Source: an uncultured Tenacibaculum sp. (GTDB lineage: Bacteria; Bacteroidota; Bacteroidia; Flavobacteriales; Flavobacteriaceae). From it: 52,267 nucleotides of DNA. Shown here piece by piece: positions 15,743 through 24,135 of this stretch; within the stretch, counting starts at the first letter, position 1; the number at the start of each line of letters is the position of its first letter. The notes under the pieces are model-generated. The model saw only the letters and a program-made list of their open reading frames with translations, was not told the DNA's origin and searched no databases. Both the position numbers and the translations under genes were made by a program. The stretch spans positions 1-52,267 of the forward strand of contig CANMWK010000023.1 of the NCBI GenBank assembly GCA_947501615.1, in the 5' to 3' direction.

Positions 15743-16891
15743 GTAACCAGTTTTTTTTATTTTTTTCATTCCAAATAAGAATCTCATCATATTGTTCGGT
15801 CGTATAAACAGATGATAAATAAGTATACAGATTGAAAAACAAACTAAAAGTAAAAATACATATTTAAATGCAGGATTATCTGGTGTTTGAACAACATAAT
15901 ACCCTATAACAACAATAATTGTCTGGTGAAGAATATAGAATGGATAAACAGCCTGATTACAATAGGCTAACAAACTACTTTTTTTATTCAAATATTTTTT
16001 ACCATATCCTAAACTAGTTAACACCCAAGCCCAAGCATTTAAATTTAATAGAGCAATGAAAATGTATGTTTGAGGTTTTGTTAACCAGTTGTCCCACAAA
16101 TCGAATGGTTCCCAACCATTCCACCTAATTATATTGATGAAAATAATTAGTAAAAAAGCAGTTCTCAGGTACAACCTTCTTTTACATTCAATTTGCTCAA
16201 GGATAATTGGAAATTTATACATCAATACACCAATAAAAACAAAAAATATAAAGAACGAATGTCTTGCCCAATCGTTAATCAAGTCGTGCGTAGTTTCAAA
16301 TCGAGTTGCTAAAAAAGTATAGGGTATTATAGCTAAAAAAATAATCGGAATTATTGAATAACCGTTATTAAAAAAATGTTCAAGTCTATTTCGTACATTC
16401 TTTTTGCTGAGATATATTGATAATGGTATTGATAAAATATTATAAAAGAATAAATAAGGGATAAACCAAAGATGTAACCAATGAAAATTACCATTTGGAT
16501 ACCATTTGAACTCTAAAAAAGTTTGATAAAACTCAAGATAATTGAAATCTGTTCCCAGTAATTTTCGTTCAAAATAGATTTGAGGCGCAACCAGCAAAAA
16601 CGTCCATATCACAGTTGGGATAATTAGCCTTTTAAAACGTTGATAAAAAAAATGTCTTTGATTCATTTTTTCAAGAAGTATGGCAGAAACAAAACCAGAA
16701 ACAAGAAATAACAAAGGCATTCTGAATGATGACATCCAATAGTTTAGTTCCATTAAAACATTACTTGATGAAGTATCTTTAATATGCCAGTTATTTTCAG
16801 ATACAAAAATCATATTCACGTGAAATATGAACATCATTAAAATTGCGATAACTCTTAAAAAGTCAATGTAGTAATATCTGTTTTTTGTCAT
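15725..16891 (-). CDS. Acyltransferase 3 family integral membrane protein
   Basis: A 388-residue polytopic protein with about ten membrane helices, typical of the acyltransferase 3 (PF01757, OafA/MdoC-like) family. These enzymes move acyl groups onto extracellular sugars or glucans. Supporting features are the N-terminal YYIDFLRVIAILMMFIFHV block, with the family's conserved Arg and His, and the SFRMPLLFLVSGF motif after helix 2. Length fits the family. The last residues (GYNNGYK) are encoded by the attC: the frame passes the cassette edge GTTGTAACC and stops in the site. Only gene of its cassette; a 75-bp leader precedes the ATG at 16889-16891. Substrate unknown; envelope polysaccharide modification is likely. 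Confidence 0.9.
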   Translation of the reverse strand: MTKNRYYYIDFLRVIAILMMFIFHVNMIFVSENNWHIKDTSSSNVLMELNYWMSSFRMPLLFLVSGFVSAILLEKMNQRHFFYQRFKRLIIPTVIWTFLLVAPQIYFERKLLGTDFNYLEFYQTFLEFKWYPNGNFHWLHLWFIPYLFFYNILSIPLSIYLSKKNVRNRLEHFFNNGYSIIPIIFLAIIPYTFLATRFETTHDLINDWARHSFFIFFVFIGVLMYKFPIILEQIECKRRLYLRTAFLLIIFINIIRWNGWEPFDLWDNWLTKPQTYIFIALLNLNAWAWVLTSLGYGKKYLNKKSSLLAYCNQAVYPFYILHQTIIVVIGYYVVQTPDNPAFKYVFLLLVCFSICILIYHLFIRPNNMMRFLFGMKKIKKTGYNNGYK

Positions 16892-16964
16892 TTTTGATTG
16901 ATTCTTTTCTATAAAGACAAGAAAAAGACTTTAATGGTTGCCTAGCGTTTTTTAAATTGGTTAC

Positions 16965-17068
16965 AACGTTGTGGGCAGGAGCTGTGGTTTACAGCCCCAT
17001 ACCTCTCAACAAACTAGTTTGTTGGCAAGAGGTATGGGGCTGTAAGCCATTGCCTTTTGCCTGTTGTT
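16965..17068 (-). other. attC-like site inside R3, copy 2 (about 104 bp)
   Basis: AAC 16965-16967 to GTT near 17066-17068, the counterpart of 14417-14519. It ends the acyltransferase cassette. Confidence 0.7.
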
Positions 17069-17242
17069 ATCTGTTGTCTTTGTTGAGTATCAATGACTAC
17101 TCTTAAAGATACAAAAATAACAATGGTCATGGAAGTTCTTCACAGCCTTCCAATTGTAATTGTGAGCTTATAACGGAGCCGATAACAGCTCCTGTCCACA
17201 ACGTTATTCTGCTAGCGAGCGAAGCGAAGATTGCAGAATAAC
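16965..17242 (-). repeat. Composite geneless element R3, copy 2
   Basis: 278 bp, one base longer than the copy at 14417 (GGTATGGGGCTG versus GGTATTGGCTG) and otherwise near-identical by eye. Again it lies directly at a cassette edge (GGTTACAAC) and again it is followed by another attC. Confidence 0.75.
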
Positions 17243-17363
17243 GTTCCAACTAAAGAGTGTTGCTTTAGTTTCGCGTAAATTTAATAAAAATGACGGACTT
17301 TAGTTCGTCTGCGTGATTTTCCCAAGTGGGAAAATCCGCCCGCAATGCTTTTTAGTTATTGTT
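17240..17363 (-). other. attC-like site, 124 bp class (NC1 type)
   Basis: AAC 17240-17242 to GTT 17361-17363. Same arms as at 6973. The right core reads GTTAATGCG instead of GTTAAAGCG. Confidence 0.87.
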
Positions 17364-17681
17364 AATGCGCGTTTTTTTCTCAGCTCGAACCATTTAAATA
17401 TGCCGCAGTAAAAAGTTTTTCAAATTTTCATTCAGATTCCGTCCTGTTTTACTGCCTTAAAAGCACAGAGAAAGTATAAAAGATTTCACAGGTCTTTAAT
17501 CAGTCAAAAAGTTTATAGATTAGCTTAAAAAAAAGCGATTTTTTAATCCGTTTTACTCCGCAAAAATTCCATTCTGCTTATTTTTTCATCGCTTTTTTTT
17601 TCTTTGTATTAAGCACTAGATTATAAAAATCAGCCTAATTTATCTGCTGTTATTTCATCAAGCTTTATTATGCGCTTTAAC
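17361..17681 (-). repeat. Geneless cassette NC1, copy 6
   Basis: 321 bp, no ORF. Ends GTTAATGCGC and GCGCTTTAAC are mismatched at one position, shared with copies at 40125 and 48670. Confidence 0.85.
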
Positions 17682-17867
17682 GGTCTTGTGTATGAAACGT
17701 AGCGTGCAAAAAGACACTAACTTTTGGAGTTAACACAGAGCCGAATTTTTATATTTTGTTTTTAATTTTTCTCTTTTAAAAAACCAAATTAAAAATTTGG
17801 CGGACTTTCTAAATATACACAAACCTTTAGGTTTAGCATTTATTAGCTATGTTTTATACACCTTGTT
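17679..17867 (-). other. attC-like site, 187 bp class
   Basis: AAC 17679-17681 to GTT 17865-17867. Arms GTGTATGAAACGTAGCGT and AGCTATGTTTTATACAC pair. Inner stem AATTTTTATA/TTAAAAATTTGG-like. The next cassette has ends GTTACCTGCA/TGCAGGTAAC. Confidence 0.87.
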
Positions 17868-17878
17868 ACCTGCAGTTT

Positions 17879-19060
17879 TTACTCCTTTATTTTTGTCAAA
17901 GTAACAATTAGTGCTCCCATAGATAATACACCGATGATAGCTTCTAAAGCAACTAAAAACTTTGAAAGTCCAGTTTGAGGATAGAAATTAACAAAACTCA
18001 GCTTGACAAAAGTTACTATACTGCCATAAAAGCTATATAATATTTTTTCAATCCAATTTAAATTTAGATAAAGGTCAGCCTTTATAAATTGATTAGGGAA
18101 AATTGAATAAATTATCCCAAATAGACAAATACACAAACCTGAAAATATGATTACTCTTTTAGGTTCTTTTCCGTAACCCCAAAAATATTTATCTATAGTC
18201 CAACTTATATTATTCCAAAATCCTTTTGCTTGTTTTCTTCTAAAATCTAATTCTGAAATTTTAAATTTATTAGCTTCTTTATAGTTGCCGATTTCCTTGT
18301 GTGCTTTAAATAATGCTCTATAAGTTCTGTCGAAATTTGGTGAATGTTTAATGTTTTTATACCAAACTCCAATATTTTCAGGCTCACTATTTTCAAAAAT
18401 AGGTGTAAAGTTTCCTCCCCAAATTCTAGTGTTTTTTATTAATGAATCCTTTATTCTGCCATTAGTTATTGAATTAATGAATTTCCAATTACTGATCTCT
18501 GATTTGGTAATATTTAAATTTCTAACACTTGAATTGTCAAACGTAAAAAAGTGGGTATGGAGATGATTGCAAGTTATGTTGTCACAAACACTAAATATAA
18601 ATTCAACAGATCTATTATTACTTATTTTATCATTCAATTCAAGTCCGCTGACATTTACAAATTCTATCTTTTTTTGCCTTAATATTTGACCTAAAAAATT
18701 AACAGGTGGTTCTATTCTTCCCATTTTTAACAATCTCAGATCAAAGTTGTAATAAACCTCCTCATTCTCATGAGCTTGATAATATTTATCAACAATTATT
18801 TCGTAACCGCTTATTTTATTTAGTTCACACCACTCAAAATAACTTTGAAAACTTCTTATGTATTCATACTTTACTTCGTTTTCATTATGTAAGGAATTTT
18901 TGTCGTATTTATACCAAACTTGATGTTTCGTTCTTCCATTATAAGTTACTTTTATTAAGTGGAAAATGTGGTCTTTTTTTATGTCTGTGTATTTGAACCT
19001 TAAGAAGTCACTTATATACCCATCCATTAAAATATCTTCAGTTAGTTCAAACGTTTTCAT
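17879..19060 (-). CDS. Pentapeptide-like protein with C-terminal two-helix ion-channel-like domain
   Basis: A 393-residue protein. The middle part (about 145-225) has pentapeptide-like spacing (NVSGLELNDKISNNRSVEFIF ... NSSVRNLNITKSEISNWKFINS), then a helical linker (HKEIGNYKEANKFKISELDFRRKQAK) and two terminal membrane helices (RVIIFSGLCICLFGIIYSIF; SKFLVALEAIIGVLSMGALIVTL). A pore-loop-like segment lies between them (SIVTFVKLSFVNFYPQTGL). This is the layout of bacterial pentapeptide-repeat/Ion_trans_2 proteins. The expected TVGYGD filter is absent (TFVKLSFVNFYP), so K+ selectivity is doubtful. It follows a 65-residue gene by 6 bp in the same cassette. A membrane effector is possible. Confidence 0.75.
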   Translation of the reverse strand: MKTFELTEDILMDGYISDFLRFKYTDIKKDHIFHLIKVTYNGRTKHQVWYKYDKNSLHNENEVKYEYIRSFQSYFEWCELNKISGYEIIVDKYYQAHENEEVYYNFDLRLLKMGRIEPPVNFLGQILRQKKIEFVNVSGLELNDKISNNRSVEFIFSVCDNITCNHLHTHFFTFDNSSVRNLNITKSEISNWKFINSITNGRIKDSLIKNTRIWGGNFTPIFENSEPENIGVWYKNIKHSPNFDRTYRALFKAHKEIGNYKEANKFKISELDFRRKQAKGFWNNISWTIDKYFWGYGKEPKRVIIFSGLCICLFGIIYSIFPNQFIKADLYLNLNWIEKILYSFYGSIVTFVKLSFVNFYPQTGLSKFLVALEAIIGVLSMGALIVTLTKIKE

Positions 19061-19066
19061 CCATTC

Positions 19067-19264
19067 TTAGAATCTAGGTAGTCTTCTTTTAAAGTTATCT
19101 AGTATTCTTGGATAGTCGTGCTTTTTTCTCCATTCATCAAAAACATATTGGGGAAGTAACCATAAGTCTAGGGCAGATAATTCCTTTGTGTCAATTATTT
19201 TTTCAAGTAACTCTTCTTCAGTTACGCTTCCATTTTCTTCATAAATTTTATCTACTATGCTCAT
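19067..19264 (-). CDS. Hypothetical small acidic protein (65 aa)
   Basis: No family is recognised. Helical, acidic N-terminal half (MSIVDKIYEENGSVTEEELLEKIIDTKELSALDLWLLPQYVFDEWRKKH) and a basic tail (NFKRRLPRF). It is the first gene of its cassette, with the ATG (19262-19264) about 15 bp from the edge TGCAGGTAAC, and is followed after 6 bp by the channel-like gene. Close spacing suggests co-translation and a functional link. Confidence 0.68.
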   Translation of the reverse strand: MSIVDKIYEENGSVTEEELLEKIIDTKELSALDLWLLPQYVFDEWRKKHDYPRILDNFKRRLPRF

Positions 19265-19280
19265 TTTTTAAATTGCAGGT

Positions 19281-19465
19281 AACGTTTAGTATAAGAAACG
19301 TAGGACAGTTGATAAGCAATACGTTTCGGGTTGGTACTAGGCCAAATATAATATTTTGCTTTTATCTTTTTTGTTGAAAATGCCAAATTTTATATTTGGC
19401 GACTTTGTAAATAAACACAGTTTTTGGATTAAGCCTAAATCGTCCTATGTTTTTTATACCTTGTT
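19281..19465 (-). other. attC-like site, 187 bp class
   Basis: AAC 19281-19283 to GTT 19463-19465. Arms GTATAAGAAACGTAGGAC and GTCCTATGTTTTTTATAC pair. Inner GGCCAAATATAA/TTATATTTGGC stem. Confidence 0.88.
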
Positions 19466-19475
19466 GTGCGGTCGT

Positions 19476-20015
19476 TTATTTTTTCTTTAATTCAATCATA
19501 TTATAAACTTCGCCAATACTATCAATAGGTGTATTACAAATATATTTTTCCGCATCTTTTATCAGAAGCATTTTTCTTTCAAACTTCATTTTATCTTGTC
19601 CTTCGATATTTACTTTAATGTATATATCGTTCGTTTTTTCAAAGAATTCAAAATTGTAAATATGTTGATGACGTCTATTAAATTTAAATTGCCTGAAAGA
19701 CAAATAATATTTATTGTCATAGGTAATTAGGAAATCATTCTCTCCATAATCATTTATTATTTGATTTTCTTTTTCTCCATTATAAATTACTGAGTATTTA
19801 TTTCTGTTTGAAAACAAATCTAAGTCATTATGTCTATTTATAGTATTTACGCTAATTCCGAATTCAATCTTTACTTTTTTATTAGTTAAGGGCTTTTGTG
19901 TTCGAATATTAATTTCATTAGAGTTCCATAACATTAGGAAATCATTATTCAGCTTTAGAAAACCTAAAACTCCTGCAATCAGAATTATTAATATTACAGT
20001 GATTTTTTTTGTCAA
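19476..20015 (-). CDS. Hypothetical membrane-anchored protein (179 aa)
   Basis: No family is recognised. An N-terminal signal anchor (MTKKITVILIILIAGVLGFLKL) precedes a beta-rich extracytoplasmic domain (EINIRTQKPLTNKKVKIEFGISVNTINRHNDLDLF ... YSVIYNGEKENQIINDYGENDFLITYDNKYYLSFRQFKFNRRHQHIYNFEFFEKTNDIYIKVNIEG). Such small anchored beta proteins are common orphans in Bacteroidota. Sole gene of a cassette with ends GTTGTGCGGTC/GACGCACAAC; ATG at 20013-20015. Confidence 0.72.
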   Translation of the reverse strand: MTKKITVILIILIAGVLGFLKLNNDFLMLWNSNEINIRTQKPLTNKKVKIEFGISVNTINRHNDLDLFSNRNKYSVIYNGEKENQIINDYGENDFLITYDNKYYLSFRQFKFNRRHQHIYNFEFFEKTNDIYIKVNIEGQDKMKFERKMLLIKDAEKYICNTPIDSIGEVYNMIELKKK

Positions 20016-20042
20016 TTTTCAGTTTTTTTGGGAATGACGCAC

Positions 20043-20232
20043 AACGGCTTCGGCTATGATTAGTACGGGAATAAATAAGCGATTGATTTCCGATTAAGCA
20101 CTTAGCCAAAACTTTTTATTTTGTTTTAATTTTTTCATTTTCAAAGCCAAATCTTTTGATTTGGTGGACTCTATAAAAATACACTAAACTTTGGATTAAG
20201 CACAAAAAACCGTATTAATTATAGCCATTGTT
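20043..20232 (-). other. attC-like site, 187 bp class
   Basis: AAC 20043-20045 to GTT 20230-20232. Arms GGCTATGATTAGTACGGG and CCGTATTAATTATAGCC pair. Inner GCCAAAACTTTT/AAATCTTTTGATTTGG stem. Nearly the same site recurs at 46572. Confidence 0.88.
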
Positions 20233-20237
20233 GGTTG

Positions 20238-20996
20238 TCAGATTATTTCGTCACAGTTATTCAATTCAGCGAATTCATTTAATAAGTCAAATCTCCACAT
20301 TTCAATCATTTCCTTTTTGCTTTCTATTCTATCAAGAGAGTCTTTCTCATTCTTTAAAATAACAGTTTCCCAATCTTTACTACTCATATATGCAGTTTCC
20401 AATTTGATGTCAATAATAAAATTTCCATCCAAACAAAAGAGAGTATTAAACATAGATGAGTTTCCAATAAGTTCATTATAAACCTTTTCTGCTTGCTTTT
20501 TCAATTGTGTAAAATAAAATCCAGGATTTGAGTCTATATTTTTTTGACAAAACAAGCTACTCGGTAAATAATCATAAAAATATTTATCTACAATATTCAT
20601 CGCTTTGTCAAATATTGGTTCGTAGACCTGAGTCCTCAAATTTTTTCTTTTTTCAGGTTCAATAATATATTTTAACGCTATACTTAATTCTAAATAATTT
20701 TTAATTTTCGTTTTCTTAGAAAATCTAAGAAGGTTATATAAAGATTTAGGAAAACGAACATTAAATATAAAATATTCATTATCATTTAATGAGTTTCTAT
20801 TCTTATTTAAATAGTCCCAAAACCTCAGATTATTATTATACTCACTTTTAGATGTAGGGTATGTAGTAAACCTTAAAATCTCTCTTGTTCTTAGAGCTTC
20901 AACGTGAGTTGTCAACTCAATAAAATCTTTAATGTCTTTTTTAACAACATCATTGATTTGATGATTAGATACCCAAATATATTCTTCTGTTTTCAT
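20238..20996 (-). CDS. Hypothetical protein (252 aa)
   Basis: The frame is open to 21071, but the ATG at 20994-20996 (MKTEEYIWVSNHQ) is chosen because the longer form would cross the attC at 21015. No family is recognised. The protein is cytosolic and helical, with many aromatic residues (LRFWDYLNKNRNSLNDNEYFIFNVRFPKSLYNLLRFSKKTKIKNYLELSIALKYIIEPEKRKN ... FDKAMNIVDKYFYDYLPSSLFCQKN) and an acidic C-terminus. Sole gene of its cassette; the stop is 6 bp from the R core. No catalytic motif is apparent. Confidence 0.68.
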   Translation of the reverse strand: MKTEEYIWVSNHQINDVVKKDIKDFIELTTHVEALRTREILRFTTYPTSKSEYNNNLRFWDYLNKNRNSLNDNEYFIFNVRFPKSLYNLLRFSKKTKIKNYLELSIALKYIIEPEKRKNLRTQVYEPIFDKAMNIVDKYFYDYLPSSLFCQKNIDSNPGFYFTQLKKQAEKVYNELIGNSSMFNTLFCLDGNFIIDIKLETAYMSSKDWETVILKNEKDSLDRIESKKEMIEMWRFDLLNEFAELNNCDEII

Positions 20997-21014
20997 TTTT
21001 TTTAATTTGCAACC

Positions 21015-21202
21015 AACGTTTAGTATATGGTAAGTAGGGCAGTAGAAAGTGACAAACTTTCGAGCTTGCACTTAGCTAAATCGTTGTATTTTGTTTTTAA
21101 TTTATTCATTCTTAAAAGCCAAATCAACGATTTGGCAGTGTTTGTAAATAGCACTAAATTTTTGAATAATCACTGAACGCTCTATTTACTATATACAGTG
21201 TT
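21015..21202 (-). other. attC-like site, 187 bp class
   Basis: AAC 21015-21017 to GTT 21200-21202. Arms GTATATGGTAAGTAGGGC and GCTCTATTTACTATATAC pair. Inner AGCTAAATCGTTG/CAACGATTTGGC stem. Confidence 0.87.
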
Positions 21203-21210
21203 AGCAAAAG

Positions 21211-21732
21211 TTATTTTAAACTTATTTTCAAATCCATTTCATTTTTCATAATCCAAAGTACTTCAGCATTTCCCATAGCATCATCAACTGGATTATGTGT
21301 GTGTTTAGTCTTTCTTAAATGTTTCCATTTGGCAAATGTGTCCTTTTCTATACCACAAAATAAATCAGAAAGCCTTCGAGAAGTCCATCCAAAAGGGTTC
21401 TCTTCTATAAAATGGTGAAAATACCAACATATAAACATCCAGTCAAAGCCATTGTTGTCACTTATAAATATTGGTCTACCTTTGGAGTTTGTTTTTATCC
21501 AATCTTTAAATTCAGACATAACTTTTTTGGGTTCATCAAATTCCATTGTTTCTTCTCTAGTGTGTCCTGAAACATCCAAAGCTTCTGGAATCCACTTTTT
21601 AGAAATTGGCTTTAGTTTTCCATAAAATGTTCGATTCAATTTTTCATCTACAATTACAGCTCCAAAAGAGATCATTGAGTAATCTCCAGGTATTGGTCCA
21701 TCAGATTCAATGTCTACCATTATGTAACTCAT
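21211..21732 (-). CDS. DEDD-family 3'-5' exonuclease (DnaQ-like)
   Basis: A 173-residue cytosolic protein matching the RNase T/DnaQ exonuclease fold. ExoI motif is VDIESDG (D7, E9). ExoII region is RPIFISDNNGFDWMFICWYF. ExoIII is HNPVDDAMGNAEVLW with the His and Asp expected for the DEDDh subgroup. These enzymes remove nucleotides from 3' ends of DNA or RNA using two metal ions. It is a stand-alone short form with no polymerase or helicase domain. Sole gene of its cassette (ends GTTAGCAA/TTGCTAAC); ATG at 21730-21732. Roles in RNA maturation, repair or defence all remain open. Confidence 0.85.
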   Translation of the reverse strand: MSYIMVDIESDGPIPGDYSMISFGAVIVDEKLNRTFYGKLKPISKKWIPEALDVSGHTREETMEFDEPKKVMSEFKDWIKTNSKGRPIFISDNNGFDWMFICWYFHHFIEENPFGWTSRRLSDLFCGIEKDTFAKWKHLRKTKHTHNPVDDAMGNAEVLWIMKNEMDLKISLK

Positions 21733-21750
21733 TCAGTTTTAATTCTTGCT

Positions 21751-21938
21751 AACGTTCAGTATAAGAAACGTAGGGCAGTTAATAAGCACTATCGTTTCGG
21801 TTTATCACTTAGCTAAATATAAATATTTTGCTTTTATCTTTTCTACTATAAATGCCAAATTTTATATTTAGCGGACTTTGTTAATATTCACAAACCTTTA
21901 GATTTATCACAAACGCCCTATGTTTTTTATACATTGTT
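21751..21938 (-). other. attC-like site, 187 bp class
   Basis: AAC 21751-21753 to GTT 21936-21938. Arms GTATAAGAAACGTAGGGC and GCCCTATGTTTTTTATAC pair. Closely similar to the site at 35475. Confidence 0.88.
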
Positions 21939-21948
21939 AGCATACGTT

Positions 21949-22881
21949 TTAATTCAGCGATACATTTATTTTTGTTAAAATAGGAAGAACATTGCTTTTA
22001 TATTCAATGTATTCAATTGAGTTAACACCCCAAACACCAATATCATTTTCATTCGTATGTGATATAGAGTTTTGATTTCGTCTTTCAAAAAAGTTCGAAA
22101 TTAACTGTATTTCATCAACAGTGTAATTTTCCTCAGCCATTTTACGAGTAATTGCAAGTGCTGTTTTAGAAACCCCCGAAAAATATGCTCTCTCAAATAG
22201 TGATTGGAACTCATTTAATAAATGATTAAAACACACATTGTAATTAAGTAACAATTCGTTCAGTTTTCTCAACTTTATTTGTTGGGTTAATGGAATCGAA
22301 TCATTTGAATTTAAAAAACTAGTGTTATAGACTGGATTAAATGAAGATAGTTTGTGATTAGAATCTAGAGAGTGGATTATTAAATTAAGATATTCTAAAT
22401 CATAGGGGTCTTCATTTTTAATCTGTAATAGAATTAAATGTATTTCATTTTTATACTCAGTAAATTCTGTTATCAAATTGGCTTTAGTTTCGTTTTTTGC
22501 CTCAGAAATTAAAAAAGTTATTTGATGAAAGAATTTATCTAAAATGGTTAACTTTTGAGTAATACTTTTGTTTGTTCCTAGGTTTAATTTAATAAACTGA
22601 AATAATGAATTTCTACCTTCTTGTGTTATAGTCATTAGGTGAAAAAACACTTTTGGTTTGATAAGTATAAAATCTAATGCCTGAATATTATTAAATATTC
22701 CAGATTCCTGAATTTTTGTTATGGCTTCTGAACTTTTTGAATATGACAGACAAGATTTAAGTATGAGTATGTAATTTAAATATGCAGATTCTTTTGTGTC
22801 AATGCTTAATTGCGGTAATTCGGTAGATTGGTTTTTTAATCGTTGGATTATATAAATCTTCAAGGTCAAATTCAAGGTCAA
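21949..22881 (-). CDS. C-terminal part of Abi-like reverse transcriptase, separate frame (HEPN-like?)
   Basis: This frame has no plausible start of its own: the first residues before TELPQLSIDTKESAYLNY overlap the end of the RT gene, and no ATG occurs nearby. It is almost certainly the C-terminal half of that RT, displaced by a frameshift in the A6 run near 22831-22836. Removing one A joins NPTIK to NQSTELPQLSIDTKES. The roughly 290-residue domain is all-helical and ends with ERRNQNSISHTNEN, which contains an R-N-x5-H arrangement like the HEPN RNase motif; AbiA-type RTs are known to carry a C-terminal HEPN domain. HEPN assignment is tentative. Stop lies 11 bp from the cassette edge. Confidence 0.7.
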   Translation of the reverse strand: MTLNLTLKIYIIQRLKNQSTELPQLSIDTKESAYLNYILILKSCLSYSKSSEAITKIQESGIFNNIQALDFILIKPKVFFHLMTITQEGRNSLFQFIKLNLGTNKSITQKLTILDKFFHQITFLISEAKNETKANLITEFTEYKNEIHLILLQIKNEDPYDLEYLNLIIHSLDSNHKLSSFNPVYNTSFLNSNDSIPLTQQIKLRKLNELLLNYNVCFNHLLNEFQSLFERAYFSGVSKTALAITRKMAEENYTVDEIQLISNFFERRNQNSISHTNENDIGVWGVNSIEYIEYKSNVLPILTKINVSLN

Positions 22882-23896
22882 AAGGACTATCTAAGCTACT
22901 AGCGTTTAAAAACTCAAGTTGACTATCTTCATCAGATATGCAAAATCTATCACATTTTGAGCTACTAACGGAAAGGTTTAATTTATTAATTAGGTATTCT
23001 GAAAAGTCATTTTCGATATCATATATTTTCTGCCTAACATTTTCTAATGGTGTAGAAGCATCTTCTTCAAAAATTAAATAGAAATCGTCAACATACCTTA
23101 TATAACTAAAGTTCTCATTTTGAAGATACTTATCAGCAACATATTGGTCAAATCTAGAAAAGTATATAGAACTTAAAAAGCTTGAAATTAAATTTTGATT
23201 AGATACAGGTAGCCCCAAATTATTATGTTGGAAAAAACGTAGAAGAGTTACAATTGATTCTTTTGTCAGTTCATTAAAATTCAACTTTTGTTTTAAGGTT
23301 GGTGTACAATTTGTATCAATTAAATCGAAAAGAATTTTGTGGTCAATTGTATAAAAAAATGATTTTATATCAAGTGAAATAGCATATTTTACTTTTCCAT
23401 CAACGGGTTTTGTTAAGCTTTCTTTTAGTCCTATAAATTCTTTATAATCTTCGTAGTAAAATATTTTAGAATTTACTGGGTTTTCAAAACTAAGTCTACC
23501 TCCATAGAATACGTCAATGTTTTTAGATTCGTAAATTTCCCTATCAAGTCCAATTTTTTTATCCAATAACTCTCTAACATACATTCCTAATGCATAATAT
23601 GTTATTAAAGATGAAAGTGATAGATAATGAAATTCTCGTGTTTTATATGCCCTCTGTACACCGAAATATTTTTTTGAAAAGAACTGATTTTCAAAATAAT
23701 AAAGAGAATCTCTTTTGATGTAATCATTGTAAAAATCCGAAACATTTATTGTGTCAATTTCAGATTGTCGATAAAGTGTGAAATCTAAATTGTTGTATAA
23801 CGGACTTGTTTGTTTTAGTTGCTTTTTTAAAAGAAGAACTGCTTTCTCAAAATGATATTCTTTTAAAAAGTGTCCTAAATGAAATTCTCTTGCCAT
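22799..23896 (-). CDS. Reverse transcriptase, Abi/UG-type (N-terminal part)
   Basis: 365 residues with RT motifs: SLDIKSFFYTIDH (first catalytic Asp at about 176), GLPVSNQNLISSFLSSIYFSRFDQYV (RT motif 4-like), and IRYVDDFYLIF (YVDD at 268-271). No group II intron maturase/HNH domain and no retron ncRNA-like context were seen, so it belongs with the abortive-infection/unknown-group RTs. With the downstream frame added it would be about 650 residues, close to AbiA (about 630). Sole functional unit of its cassette (ends GTTAGCATAC/GTATGCTAAC). The frame terminates soon after an A6 run; a one-base difference there would extend it into the next ORF. Probable phage defence; activity of the split form is uncertain. 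Confidence 0.85.
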   Translation of the reverse strand: MAREFHLGHFLKEYHFEKAVLLLKKQLKQTSPLYNNLDFTLYRQSEIDTINVSDFYNDYIKRDSLYYFENQFFSKKYFGVQRAYKTREFHYLSLSSLITYYALGMYVRELLDKKIGLDREIYESKNIDVFYGGRLSFENPVNSKIFYYEDYKEFIGLKESLTKPVDGKVKYAISLDIKSFFYTIDHKILFDLIDTNCTPTLKQKLNFNELTKESIVTLLRFFQHNNLGLPVSNQNLISSFLSSIYFSRFDQYVADKYLQNENFSYIRYVDDFYLIFEEDASTPLENVRQKIYDIENDFSEYLINKLNLSVSSSKCDRFCISDEDSQLEFLNASSLDSPFDLEFDLEDLYNPTIKKPIYRITAIKH

Positions 23897-23930
23897 TTTT
23901 TATTGATTTCGTATTTTGAGAATGTATGCT

Positions 23931-24119
23931 AACGGACTTGTGTATGAAACGTAGCGTGCAAAAAGACACTAACTTTTCGGATTAACGCAAAGCCGTATTT
24001 TTATATTTTGTTTTTAATTTCACTCTTTTAAAAAGCCAAATTAAAAATTTGGCGGACTTTCTAAATATACACAAACCTTTCGGTTTAGCACTTATTAGCT
24101 ATGTTTTTTACACCGTGTT
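23931..24119 (-). other. attC-like site, 187 bp class
   Basis: AAC 23931-23933 to GTT 24117-24119. Arms GTGTATGAAACGTAGCGT and AGCTATGTTTTTTACAC. Same subfamily as 17679 and 41677. Confidence 0.87.
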
Positions 24120-24135
24120 GTGTGTAGGCTTTTTT

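Noticed and set aside
14417..17242. Insertion sequence flanked by two R3 copies
   Set aside because: R3 copies bracket the lipoyl-like and acyltransferase genes in direct orientation, but there is no transposase and both copies sit at cassette edges.
22825..22845. Programmed -1 frameshift in the reverse transcriptase gene
   Set aside because: The downstream frame requires a +1 shift (or -2); -1 slippage on the A-run would lead to the wrong frame.
22799..23896. Retron or group II intron maturase
   Set aside because: No adjacent structured msr/msd-like RNA, no maturase or HNH domain and no intron domain V nearby; the intron at 46772 is 23 kb away and in a separate cassette.
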